DNA of 64,000 nucleotides from Eukaryota sp. TZLM1-RC. Taxonomy: Eukaryota > Metamonada: BaSk clade. The stretch's first letter is position 1, and each line of letters begins with the position of its first letter. Location of the stretch: positions 2,454,689 to 2,518,688 of the forward strand of contig JAUPSS010000007.1 in assembly GCA_040285825.1 (NCBI GenBank), read 5' to 3'. Under the pieces are notes generated by a model, which did not search any database, had not been told where the DNA came from, and saw only the letters and a list, made by a program, of their open reading frames with translations. A program made the translations under genes and the position numbers. Below, in pieces: positions 51,353-60,829 of this stretch.

Positions 51353-52708
51353 ATGATTATTCGTATACGAGCTAAAACAGGTCAATATCGAGTAGAAGTA
51401 CCTGATGGTGCAACGATCGGAAACATTGTATCAGCATTCCGGCAGGAAGCTCAACTTACCCCAAATGTTCAGCTTACAATCACATTACCTTCTGGGGAGA
51501 CTATAGATCCAGCCTCATCACAATATGAATCAACACCAGCCCGAAATCTTAGAATAGTTCATGGTACTATACTACATGTGACTTCTACAACGCCCATAGA
51601 ACAACAAAAGGTAGTCCAGACACCAACACAGAAACGTTGTGCTCATCCTTCAACTATGCTGTGTCCAAACTGTGCACCACCATCAAAAGAAGACGAAGAG
51701 AAAAAAGCAGCGGATGCCATCCATCTCCCTGAGATTCCAAGTCGTGAAATTACTGAAAATCCTGAACTCCGAAGAAAACAGTGCCCAGCACATGGTCCCA
51801 ACTCTGCCTGCTCCCGATGTCTCTCCATTCCAGGAGAACGAATGAAACTAGCACGTCAGACCCTTCCTCATTCGCCGGGAATTTCTCTAAGTGTTTTTAT
51901 GATTGAGGATTTGCTGAGTTATATTCGATCTCTTGGACTTTTGGTTCCTCGTATTAGTTTTCTCTATGGCTTGATTGGTAAGAACAACGCCTTAGCAGCC
52001 CAGGTTTCATATGATCCGCTGCAATCAGTTGATAATAACCAAGTCAAACTTGAAAATGACGCTTTTCTTCCATCTGTGGAGGCTCTTGCAGATTCATTTG
52101 GTTTTACAAAGGTGGCTGTGATATCTGCAAGACCTGAGAAATGTTCTTCTATACTATATCCCACAGAAGTTTTGTTTTGTGCACAACAACAATCCACGAA
52201 TCCTTCTTTTGCTTTGGTTTTAATAACACCGCAAGAGGAGGGGTCGTCCGAAGCTTCAGTGGAAGCTTTCCAAGTTTCTCAGCAAGCCATACACTTAGCA
52301 AAGAATGATTCTCTTGAAGTTTTAGCTAATGAAGATGGGACACCCAGCATATATACCAGAGTTCCGGTTTTGATTGAAGGCAAAGAAACTCAGTGGCCAA
52401 GCGTGGAGTTTTTTGTAGTTCCAATTGCAATTCACCAACATAAAGGTCCACTCAAACAAAATTTTCCCGCACCAAACCGCCAAGATAGTCCAGTCCAGCC
52501 ATCATCTGTTTCATTATCGGAAGCTTTGGCAGGAAGTCGTAGTGATTCTGACTTTTTAGAGCGATGTTGTGATTGGAATTTGATTGTTTGGTTAAGTCAA
52601 GTTTTAGGTGTTGATACTGGCTCAGTTTTGGGACAATGTGTAAAGAACAATAACTTTGAAGGGAGACAAGGTTTAAGAGTTTTAGTGGAATCATTACTGG
52701 AAATGTAA
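51353..52708 (+). CDS. NPL4: NPL4, p97/Cdc48 ubiquitin cofactor
   Basis: This 451-residue protein has an N-terminal UBX-like beta-grasp domain (1-80, starting MIIRIRAKTGQYRVEV). Two Cys/His clusters follow (CAHPSTMLCPNC and CPAHGPNSACSRC, about 95-155), as in the zf-NPL4 region. The NPL4 domain comes next, recognised by SVFMIEDLLSYIRSLG and RISFLYGLI. With Ufd1 it recruits polyubiquitinated substrates to the Cdc48/p97 ATPase for extraction, including ER-associated degradation. Human NPLOC4 is longer (about 600 residues) and has a C-terminal NZF finger that is absent here, as in yeast. It starts 100 bases after the Fanzor1 remnant, in the same direction, but has no functional link to it. No intron is needed. 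Confidence 0.88.
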   Translation: MIIRIRAKTGQYRVEVPDGATIGNIVSAFRQEAQLTPNVQLTITLPSGETIDPASSQYESTPARNLRIVHGTILHVTSTTPIEQQKVVQTPTQKRCAHPSTMLCPNCAPPSKEDEEKKAADAIHLPEIPSREITENPELRRKQCPAHGPNSACSRCLSIPGERMKLARQTLPHSPGISLSVFMIEDLLSYIRSLGLLVPRISFLYGLIGKNNALAAQVSYDPLQSVDNNQVKLENDAFLPSVEALADSFGFTKVAVISARPEKCSSILYPTEVLFCAQQQSTNPSFALVLITPQEEGSSEASVEAFQVSQQAIHLAKNDSLEVLANEDGTPSIYTRVPVLIEGKETQWPSVEFFVVPIAIHQHKGPLKQNFPAPNRQDSPVQPSSVSLSEALAGSRSDSDFLERCCDWNLIVWLSQVLGVDTGSVLGQCVKNNNFEGRQGLRVLVESLLEM

Positions 52709-52812
52709 ATGCTGATGGTAGTCTTGAAGGAATAAATTCTGCAAGGTTTTGTTTATTTGAAAAGGAATAAATAGAGGAAAAAAGATTATATTGTTTGTAT
52801 ATGTGGATTAAA

Positions 52813-54648
52813 CTATATTGTCAATTGGGAAAATAACATTTCTAAAAACTTTGGAAAGTCTCCCAAATCAGAAACTGATTGGATCAAATCACTAATTTGA
52901 TTGGAGTTCATATCACCAAGTTGTTTTGTGTAAGATAAGCACATTAGCTCATCATCTAGAGAATTCAAAACCAGCTGGTTTAAAGTATTAATATTTAAAA
53001 AGGAAGAAAATGGTACTTTCATAATTAAAAGGGCCTTTAAAACCTCAGAATAATTTTGAATTTTGTTGTAATTGTCAACTACAAGATCAATAGCATTTTT
53101 ACCATGTAGATCCGATACACAAACCCTACATCTCATCTTGTATAATGAAGATAATAATTCTAAATCTCCATGTTCAGCTGCACAAAGAAACAAAGTTTTC
53201 CCTGATGTTGGGTGTTTGAGTTCAATAAATGATTCAGGAAAAACTTTTTCATTTAGTAGATAATAAATTAATTGAGTTTCTCCATTAGTCATCAAATCAG
53301 CAATGGTGCTGAAATGTTCGATTTTGGCATCAATAGCAGTTAGAGCAGTGATGATTTCGAAACAAAGGACACGGACCGCAGCCTCCAAACAATCATTTTT
53401 CCTTTTGATTAAGTCAGGACAATCAATCAAACCTCTTTCAATTAAATGACGTGCACATTTGACAGATAAAGTCCTGACCGAATAAAACAACAGAGCAGTT
53501 TCGTGGCAGAATAGTTTCGTTTTACTGATCAAAATGGCAAGAATTTTATCATTATCATTGGCAAATACAGAACTTTTCAAAAAATTCATTAACAAACCGG
53601 GAGAAAGAAGTTCTGGGTGAATATGATCAATTAGAAGGTTAAACAATGATGAATTTGACGAAATAGAGGAAAGTACTGAACAAATGTTCCCTGAGTGACA
53701 GTTTCTACCGGCTGAAGCAATCAAGTTGATTGATTGCTTCGTAAAGAGCGGGTCCACTTCAACAAGTTGCTGACTTAAACTACTTAAACAGTTGAAATAC
53801 TCTTCCTTAAATTCAAAATCAGTGCGATTCAATCCAAATAATAATTCAAAAGGATTTTGATGTGCATAATTGCTAGATTTAGACAAGGAATTTACCAAGG
53901 AATTGACGAAATTAAAACCTTGAATAACTGAAATAAAATCATTTTCAAAACCTGTCCACTTGAATAAAATTGATGAATTTGAAATTAAACTTGACAAATG
54001 ACCAAGAAAAGGAGCAAAAACTACCTCGGTTTTGGCTTTCACCAGTGTAGAGCAAATAGAAGAAGCACTTGAATTTAGTTTTTCACCGCAACATCTAATT
54101 CCAAAAAGATTAACATACAACGGCTTGGATTCTAGAAAACAACAAATTAAAGAAGGTTCTGCTAATGAACAGAAAGAAAGATCTATTGCTTTAAGTGAGG
54201 TCAATTGGGTCCCTATTTGGACGCAAAACTCACTACACAGAGCTAGTGACCGTAGGGAGAGAAATTGGAGAGAAGAGGAACACTTTAAGTTAGGTCTAGG
54301 TAAGAAAGAATAAGACAGATCCAAGAACGTCAGTGGGGAAGAGGCAAAATGTTCTAAAAACTTGCCACCTTTACAGTTTCGTAGAGATAAAGACCTTAGC
54401 GCAGATGGATTAAAGAAGCGTGTATCTATTGATGAAGTAGCGATCCCAAAACATGACAAATGATTAATGTTCGAATGGTGGTAAAATGAAATAGGAAATA
54501 AAGCTGAATTGTGTAAATAAACAATGGATGGACAATGTCTATTTGTAAAAGAAAACCTGGAAGAAAAGTACCTTGAAACAGACACTATTCTGAACTGACT
54601 AGGTACTGAAAGATAAGGGAAGGAGAGCTTTAGGGGAAGTATATCCAT
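52813..54648 (-). CDS. F-box/LRR/ankyrin-like protein, function unknown
   Basis: The 611-residue single-exon ORF begins LPLKLSFPYLSVPSQFRIVSVSRYFSS, which fits an F-box-like helix pair (about 3-35). Leucine-rich-repeat-like units follow (about 80-165: LRSLSLRNCKG, LTFLDLSYSF, LQFLSLRSLAL, LKAIDLSFCSL). The C-terminal half is helical and includes an ankyrin-like segment (GKTLFLCAAEHGDLELLSSLYK, then HGKNAIDLVVDNY; about 490-540). If the F-box call is right, it could be a substrate receptor of an SCF ubiquitin ligase; this is inferred from weak motifs only. It is divergently arranged with CDK1, the two starts being 85 bases apart. Confidence 0.6.
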   Translation of the reverse strand: MDILPLKLSFPYLSVPSQFRIVSVSRYFSSRFSFTNRHCPSIVYLHNSALFPISFYHHSNINHLSCFGIATSSIDTRFFNPSALRSLSLRNCKGGKFLEHFASSPLTFLDLSYSFLPRPNLKCSSSLQFLSLRSLALCSEFCVQIGTQLTSLKAIDLSFCSLAEPSLICCFLESKPLYVNLFGIRCCGEKLNSSASSICSTLVKAKTEVVFAPFLGHLSSLISNSSILFKWTGFENDFISVIQGFNFVNSLVNSLSKSSNYAHQNPFELLFGLNRTDFEFKEEYFNCLSSLSQQLVEVDPLFTKQSINLIASAGRNCHSGNICSVLSSISSNSSLFNLLIDHIHPELLSPGLLMNFLKSSVFANDNDKILAILISKTKLFCHETALLFYSVRTLSVKCARHLIERGLIDCPDLIKRKNDCLEAAVRVLCFEIITALTAIDAKIEHFSTIADLMTNGETQLIYYLLNEKVFPESFIELKHPTSGKTLFLCAAEHGDLELLSSLYKMRCRVCVSDLHGKNAIDLVVDNYNKIQNYSEVLKALLIMKVPFSSFLNINTLNQLVLNSLDDELMCLSYTKQLGDMNSNQISDLIQSVSDLGDFPKFLEMLFSQLTI

Positions 54649-54733
54649 AGAAATATTGAATGTAGAGTCTTGGATTTTGAAATAAGATGTTTGAAACTTC
54701 GTTTCACAGTCTGTTCATCTGGTGCAATCTGCG

Positions 54734-55657
54734 ATGAATCAAATCAACAACGTACAGACTCAACGTTATACTCGAGTATGCATAATACTATGTTCCTAAC
54801 ATAAGATTGAGAAGGTTGGAGAAGGTACGTATGGTGTCGTTTACAAATGTCGCGATACAGAAACCAACAATCTTGTTGCCTTGAAGAAGATCCGCCTTGA
54901 AAACGAAGATGAAGGTATTCCTTCCACAGCCATTCGTGAAATCTCTCTTCTAAAAGAACTTCGCCATCCTAACATTGTGCGCCTAGAAAACATCATTCAC
55001 AACGATGCACGGCTCTACCTTGTTTTTGAGTTCCTCGATCAAGATTTAAAGAAACATTGTGATAGTCTTCGTGGTGCCAAATTGTCTCCAGTGCTTGTCA
55101 AATCTTTTATGTATCAGCTACTATCTGGTATTGAGTTTTGTCATGCTCATCGTGTTCTTCATCGTGATTTAAAACCACAGAACTTACTTATCGATCGATC
55201 TGGGAACCTCAAGCTTGCTGATTTTGGACTGGCCCGTGCCTTTGGAATTCCTGTTCGTAAGTACACTCATGAAATTGTCACCCTCTGGTATCGTGCTCCC
55301 GAAATTCTTCTCGGTGCACAGCATTATGCCACACCTGTCGATATCTGGTCTATTGGATGTATCTTTGCTGAAATGGTCAAATCTACCCCCCTTTTCCCTG
55401 GTGAATGTGAAATTGAGCAATTGTACAAGATATTCCAAATTTTAGGAACACCAAATGAAGATATTTGGCCTGGTGTTTCTTCTCTCCAAGATTATTGTGA
55501 TGCTTTTCCACAGTATTCTCCTAAAAACTTAGCTGATGTCGTGCCCGGATTATGTCCCCAAGGTTTGGAACTTTTGGGTCAAATGCTCGTGTACGAACCT
55601 GGACGAAGAATCAGTGCCAAGGAAGCTCTTCGCCATCCCTATTTCAGCTCTATGTGA
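54734..55657 (+). CDS. CDK1: CDK1/Cdc2-type cyclin-dependent kinase, 2 exons
   Basis: Exons 54734-54775 and 54806-55657, split by a 30-nt intron (GTATGC..CTAACATAAG), give 297 residues. Kinase features are the Gly loop [10 protein letters not shown], catalytic Lys in ALKKIRLE, an exact PSTAIRE cyclin-binding helix, [19 protein letters not shown], the T-loop with [12 protein letters not shown] and a CDK insert region. The PSTAIRE sequence and length point to the CDK1/2 class that drives cell-cycle transitions with cyclins. Thr in the T-loop ([11 protein letters not shown]) is the CAK phosphorylation site, and Thr-Tyr in the Gly loop are the Wee1-type inhibitory sites. The first exon encodes only 14 residues. 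Confidence 0.95.
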
Positions 55658-55769
55658 ATAAATTAATACATTGTAATTTTGTTCTGTTTTTTACTAAAAA
55701 ATTTAAAAATAAAAGATTATCACATTTTCCCAATTTATATGTTTTTTTAAAATACTAAACAAAGTGTAT

Positions 55770-55985
55770 TGAACTAAAATTCCCTCTACAAAATCTTGAT
55801 CTGTTTGCTGTCTAGCTAAAGCTTCTCTGATTCGATTGAAAAACCGAGGTAATCTATTAATACTGGCAAATTGAATTCGAGAGCGCCATAAAAAGATATC
55901 AAATCTTTTCATTGTTTTTTCTTGAACCATTTTTTGGGAATCATCCAAAAAAGTTCCTGTATATGTATATGTTTTACAGTTGACA
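55770..55985 (-). mobile_element. 5'-truncated retrotransposon, subfamily C
   Basis: The minus strand encodes FLDDSQKMVQEKTMKRFDIF...RIQFASINRLPRFFNRIREALARQQTDQDFVEGILV. This is nearly the same as the C-terminus of the element at 17.98 kb (RREALARQQANQDFVEEILV-type end). Only about 65 codons remain, just downstream of CDK1 and opposite to it. Confidence 0.75.
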
Positions 55986-56170
55986 TCAGACACTCAAAGT
56001 TCTAAACAAAAATTCGTTTTCATTTACATATGTATTTGGATTGGTACACAATGTGGTAATTAGTTTTGATTAACAAACTAATGGCTGTAAAACCAGAGTA
56101 GTAAATTCTCAAATTGAATGATAAAATGTCATACAACCAATTCAATCGACACTACGATTGTCCAAGTTCA

Positions 56171-56257
56171 GTTCCAAACTGGTTGGGAACTTTTTGAACC
56201 GGTTCAGTTCAGTTCAGGTTCACTAATGTTAGGTTCAGGTTCCCAACCAGTTTGAAC
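56171..56257. repeat. GGTTC-rich palindromic repeat, copy 2
   Basis: 56171-56190 and 56239-56257 are inverted copies of each other, differing by one base gain. They enclose about 48 bases with repeated GGTTCAGTTCAG. About 57 bases of it also match 844-900 in reverse. It can form a long hairpin and looks like a short foldback mobile element. Confidence 0.65.
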
Positions 56258-56515
56258 CAATTCGGGACCAGTTCAATACATGTAGTTATACAAAATGAAA
56301 CATCAACAAATGTTCTGAGTTATTTGTGTTTAGTTTATTCATTTAACCCTTCTCATAAAAAATAACTACAGGATACTAACTCAACTATTAGTAATCAATT
56401 CAAATAAAGCAGAACATCTACTTTGTCAATTTGAACAGAAGTCAAAAAGTTTTCTGAACTGACACTTATCAATTTGAATGTGCCTCGTCCAACACATTTA
56501 GTTATCTTCTACAAG

Positions 56516-58576
56516 ATGCCAGTCACTGTACATTATCTTGATGGAGGACCTCCTAACCCATCGTTTTCTCCTCGTCCTCGCTATTTTTCTAAGAGGAAGT
56601 ATGTTCCACCATTGGACTTGAGACATATGGCCAATTCTAGTGAAAACTCTCCCAGTGGTCGTCATCAATCTTCTGAAGCAGCTCCTCTATTTCCTCCTGC
56701 CACAGATCGTTCTCAGTACTGCTACACAACCAGCCGCTATGATGGACCTAAAACTGCTTCTTCTCTTGCCCGAAAATTCGGTTGCAAAGCTGCAGGAGTC
56801 CTTTCGAAAAACCAATATATAACCAGATCAACCTCTCCCATCCATGTCCACTCATCCACCAACGCCGAAGTCTCTAGTCCTAATCTCGCTGACAGAGACG
56901 ATCGTCTTTATCAAAAGTTCATTTCTTCAAACCGCCATTCCACAAGGAGAGCTGGCCAAACACTCAACATTTCAGATGTTGTTTCAACCAACCCCAAAGA
57001 ATCTTCCCTTCCCGACTCTCTTCTTCCCGAATCTGTTCACGTTTACGAATCCACCGTCACCTCTACTGCTGATGACTATGACCCCGCTGACATCATGATC
57101 AAGGATGGTGAACTAAAGCGGAGAGTTTTCCCCACAAACACTACCTCAGAACTTCGCAAACGTGATCAAGCTTTGTTCTTGGTAGGTGCTGTCAAGGAGC
57201 TGGTCCAAAACGTACAGACTGATGATCCATCCCTCACTTTGGAGAATGAACGTGAACTTTTATTTACTTCTGGAAGAGAGATTGTACGTCAGGTGACTGT
57301 GGAATGCGCTGAAAGGGGTTCATTGTTGAATGCATTATTGGATCGGTACCATGCTTTGACTGGTGCTGCTCCCAAGATTCTTGGTATTGCTAATGATGAG
57401 GTTCAAAAAAGAAGTAAGATGCTGGTTGATTTGAAGGAGAGTTTTCAGAATTATCAATCAAATTTGATTGATATTGCGAAGAAAAGAGAAGAAGAATTGT
57501 TGAGTTTAATTCATCATTTAGAGAAACATCTAGAAGCTTTTGATGAAGATTTATCACGTTTAAGGTCAAATATTGTTGAAAGTCAATCAAAGTCAAGCAA
57601 TGCCACGTCAGCAGCTCAATTTATACCTCATCCAGTTGCTGTTCTGTTGGGCCAACCTGTACCATGTGCAAAAAGCTCTGATATTAAATTTTCTGATAGA
57701 TTTATCAATAGAATTGCTTTAAATCTTTTAAATTCCCACCTGTCATGTGTCAATTACTCAACTGCTATCAAGTCAAATTTATCTTCTACTTTTGTTCCTT
57801 CATTAAAGTATTTTTATGGTGCATCAGCGCCTTTAATAATGCATTCCATGAATAGAAATCTTTCTGGTACCTCTAAAGCCTGTTGTTTAGTACGTAAACT
57901 CTTCAATTTACCTTTAATTCCTCAAGTCCAAGATTCCAATGCCTTACCTGCTGTAGTTGCCTCTCTTGTCGTGCAATGGTGCTGCTTTGGACTGAGAAAG
58001 GCCCCTGTGTTTGAAGGGACACTTGTACCAATTGGGTGTGAGCCTAGTAGAGTAGTCGCTGTTTTTAAATGTATTATTGGTGAGCAAAGTAGTGAGTTGA
58101 GTAGTCTGACTTCTAATTTGGTTGATTTTGATTCAACTTTTGTTAAGTTTTTGGGTTGTGGATCTGAACTTGTCCCCATTTTACACATTGCTTCTAATGC
58201 TTTTGACTCGGTAAAGGCCACTGGTATCGATTCTAGATGTTTACCTCTACCTCCAGAAACTTTTGATCACCCTGTTATTAATGATGTTGATTTTACAGAT
58301 TTTGCCTGGCCTGATTCTAGTAATATTTATATCAGAAAAGCTAAATTAGCTGCTTCTTTTGATCTTTGTGGTTTAGCAGTTGGTTATCTCAGAGCCGGTT
58401 TGGCTGAAGCTGCTGGTAATTTAGAATTTTCATTGGTTAATTTATTTACCAATTTGTTAACAAATTTAAATAAGATTGCTACAGTTCCTCAAGAAGATTC
58501 AGTAGTTTCAAATTGTAATGTTTTGTTCAAACTACAACGATCTATTAGAAAATATGTTAAAAGGAAAAGAAATTGA
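56516..58576 (+). CDS. protein with p28/axonemal-dynein-light-chain-like domain
   Basis: The ATG at 56516 gives 686 residues; the frame is open 14 codons further upstream but begins with TTG. The N-terminal 200 residues are Ser/Pro-rich. Residues about 243-345 contain ERELLFTSGREIVRQVTVECAERGSLLNALLDRY followed by a coiled coil (KRREEELLSLIHHLEKHLEAF). The RxIVRQVTxxCAERGxLL pattern is the core of the DNALI1/p28 inner-arm dynein light chain and of AXDND1-like proteins. DNALI1 is only about 250-280 residues, so this is a larger relative. The C-terminal 330 residues are unrecognised and end very basic (RSIRKYVKRKRN). A flagellar role is inferred. Confidence 0.65.
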   Translation: MPVTVHYLDGGPPNPSFSPRPRYFSKRKYVPPLDLRHMANSSENSPSGRHQSSEAAPLFPPATDRSQYCYTTSRYDGPKTASSLARKFGCKAAGVLSKNQYITRSTSPIHVHSSTNAEVSSPNLADRDDRLYQKFISSNRHSTRRAGQTLNISDVVSTNPKESSLPDSLLPESVHVYESTVTSTADDYDPADIMIKDGELKRRVFPTNTTSELRKRDQALFLVGAVKELVQNVQTDDPSLTLENERELLFTSGREIVRQVTVECAERGSLLNALLDRYHALTGAAPKILGIANDEVQKRSKMLVDLKESFQNYQSNLIDIAKKREEELLSLIHHLEKHLEAFDEDLSRLRSNIVESQSKSSNATSAAQFIPHPVAVLLGQPVPCAKSSDIKFSDRFINRIALNLLNSHLSCVNYSTAIKSNLSSTFVPSLKYFYGASAPLIMHSMNRNLSGTSKACCLVRKLFNLPLIPQVQDSNALPAVVASLVVQWCCFGLRKAPVFEGTLVPIGCEPSRVVAVFKCIIGEQSSELSSLTSNLVDFDSTFVKFLGCGSELVPILHIASNAFDSVKATGIDSRCLPLPPETFDHPVINDVDFTDFAWPDSSNIYIRKAKLAASFDLCGLAVGYLRAGLAEAAGNLEFSLVNLFTNLLTNLNKIATVPQEDSVVSNCNVLFKLQRSIRKYVKRKRN

Positions 58577-58683
58577 TTAATTTTATATATTCATTTCATT
58601 AAACTTTTTTTGTTATTTTACACAATTCTTTCTTAAAATATAAATTGAAACTCAACCAATAAATATTGTACATTATATTAAAT

Positions 58684-60291
58684 TTAAATTCCTGCTCTTT
58701 CCCTTCCTAAAACATTCAACGCTGAAATATCCTTAAATAAAGGTACCTCAACTTCAATTAACAAAACTCCACCATCACTGAAACCAACAATCAGCAATGG
58801 ACATTCCTTATTCCATTTGATAGATGAAATTGAAACCTGTTCAATAGAGAAATTTTCATAATGTTGAGAAACATCTATTGTAAATAAAGGGGTATCTACA
58901 GATTCAGAGTAAACAGAAACTAAATCCCAAAATTCTATAATTCCATCAGCTTCAGCTACAGCTAAAACCTTACAGTTAAAAGGACACCATGCTAAATCAA
59001 CAGTAAAAGTGGGTCTGTTACAAGGTAAACTAAACAAAGGACTAGTATTTGAATCTTTCCAGATAACAACGCTTGTATCGTTAAAGGAAGAATCAGCTGA
59101 AGCAAAGTACTTCAAGTTCATTGGACAGCTTGAGATAGACTGTACCGCAGTTGAATGGCCAATAAAGGCTTGGAACTGCTCAACTAAAGTACTGGTTGAA
59201 GCAAGACACTTCAAAACAAGACCATCAAAAGTTCCTACCAAATAAGAACAATTATGATTGATTGATTCAAAACAGCAACAAAGAGGAGCTGCTAGTCGGT
59301 TAACAAAGGGCTCTGATTGATTAATCAATTTGAGTGGATTGGCAATGATTTTGAACTTCATAACGAGGCAACTATCAAAATTCTGCGAGACCTTCCAAGA
59401 CCGTGCGTATCCATCACGTGACACAGTCAACAATATTTCTTCTTCTCTATTGGTACTATAATTATTTGACTTATAGTGTCCCCAATACAAAGCAGAAACA
59501 GGGCCTGTATGTTTTGAATTAACTGAAGATTGAAAAATACAGTTACTCCTAAATATATCAATAACTTTAATGTGACCGTCCATGAGCCCAGCGGCCACAA
59601 ACAAAGGATTATTGGTGTAAGATGGTAAACCAATGGACGTAACAGGTGAAGGGCAAGGTATTGAACATATAGGGGAGAAAGAATTTGACAGAATATCAAA
59701 GACAAATACGTGACCAGGCGAGAAACTATCGGAATTTCCGAGACCAATAGCAAGATAGTTGCCGTTTGGAGAGAGGGAAAAACAGTAAACAATCATTCCT
59801 GATAGGTCAATATCAAGGACTTTCGAAGACTTCACCTTGAAGGAAGAAATATCATCAGAATTTGATGAAAACACATTTAATAGCCATTTCCAATTGATGT
59901 TCTGGTGGAGAGTAGACTCAACCTTGTTTAGGGGAAGAGAAGAGGGCATGGAGGAAGATGCGGATGACCTCGTGGAGGTGGATTGAGTGGAAGTGCTGAT
60001 GAGTGTCTCCCCAACAGTGATGCCCTTGGACTGACATGAGAGAGAATTAAACTGGGTGCCTTGTGAACGGAGGGGGTAAGCAAGGGTCTGGGTGTAGTGA
60101 TCTGCAAGAAGAGAGTGATCACGTCCACTTGCGTATTTAAGGAGGGTTTGTTCATACTTCATATTGGAACTAATAGTGGATTCATATAGTTCTTCAGATT
60201 GGGATTTGAAAACGGCCGTTGAAGGTCTTGAAAAAGGTACATGTAGCTCAGATTGCGTAAGTGTGACAGACTGAAACTCAGAATCATCCAT
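58684..60291 (-). CDS. WD-repeat protein, dynein intermediate-chain-like
   Basis: The 535-residue ORF has a Ser/Thr-rich N-terminus (about 1-130) and a WD40 propeller. Recognisable blades include YCFSLSPNGNYLAIGLG, LFVAAGLMDGHIKVIDIF, EEILLTVSRDGYARSWKV, CSYLVGTFDGLVLKCL, FASADSSFNDTSVVIWKD and VDLAWCPFNCKVLAVAEADGIIEFWDL. The YLVGT.DG.V.KC and AWCPF...VAEADG.IEFWDL blades match the pattern of dynein intermediate chains (DNAI1/2, WDR60/WDR34, WDR78 group). It probably attaches a dynein to its cargo or axonemal site. It lies tail-to-tail with the p28-like gene, with 107 bases between the stops, so two dynein-related genes are adjacent. The exact orthologue is not decided. Confidence 0.75.
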   Translation of the reverse strand: MDDSEFQSVTLTQSELHVPFSRPSTAVFKSQSEELYESTISSNMKYEQTLLKYASGRDHSLLADHYTQTLAYPLRSQGTQFNSLSCQSKGITVGETLISTSTQSTSTRSSASSSMPSSLPLNKVESTLHQNINWKWLLNVFSSNSDDISSFKVKSSKVLDIDLSGMIVYCFSLSPNGNYLAIGLGNSDSFSPGHVFVFDILSNSFSPICSIPCPSPVTSIGLPSYTNNPLFVAAGLMDGHIKVIDIFRSNCIFQSSVNSKHTGPVSALYWGHYKSNNYSTNREEEILLTVSRDGYARSWKVSQNFDSCLVMKFKIIANPLKLINQSEPFVNRLAAPLCCCFESINHNCSYLVGTFDGLVLKCLASTSTLVEQFQAFIGHSTAVQSISSCPMNLKYFASADSSFNDTSVVIWKDSNTSPLFSLPCNRPTFTVDLAWCPFNCKVLAVAEADGIIEFWDLVSVYSESVDTPLFTIDVSQHYENFSIEQVSISSIKWNKECPLLIVGFSDGGVLLIEVEVPLFKDISALNVLGRERAGI

Positions 60292-60369
60292 TGATACAGT
60301 TTGTAATTAGGAAGATATGTCTATTATGCGGTTTGGGTAAATTAAAGAGTTAATTACAAAAATTAATTA

Positions 60370-60800
60370 ACATTTCATCACAGTTGCAAAGTGCATAATA
60401 ATGCCAGGTACCAAATTTATGTAATGTCTAAATCATATCGAGTAGATTCCTTTTTAGAGCCTTTGCTATCAAGATTAATTCGTTATGACCCCAATATTGA
60501 TAGTACGCGTTACCACAGAGCTTCTGTGTGTCTGACAAGAAGTGATCTGGTTATTCCCGGCTTAAATCGTAGTTTTACTATTTCAGACTCCGTGTTCATT
60601 GACCCTTGTAATTCTTCTAACGAAAATTTCATTAATTCAGATTTAAATAATCCTCTTCTTGCTGTTCTTGTTTTTCTTTGCCAGGATCTCTAGGTAAGGC
60701 TGCTAGGGCTTGTCTTAAGGATTTTGTTGTAGTTGCTAAGGAAAGAACTAGAAGAATAGTCAATTGTGTTTACTGGCATAACTAACATTGTATTTGTAAT
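60370..60800 (+). mobile_element. retrotransposon fragment, subfamily A, plus strand
   Basis: The plus strand encodes NNARYQIYVMSKSYRVDSFLEPLL, TRYHRASVCLTRSDLVIPGLN, FIDPCNSSNENFINSDLNNPLL and, after a shift, LGKAARACLKDFVVVAKERT. These match the 7.9-8.5 kb copy in order. The 3' part has lost a segment between NNPLL and LGKAA, and the end near 60790 is damaged. Confidence 0.75.
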
Positions 60801-60829
60801 TTTTAAGGATTTTTTTTTAAAAACTGGAA

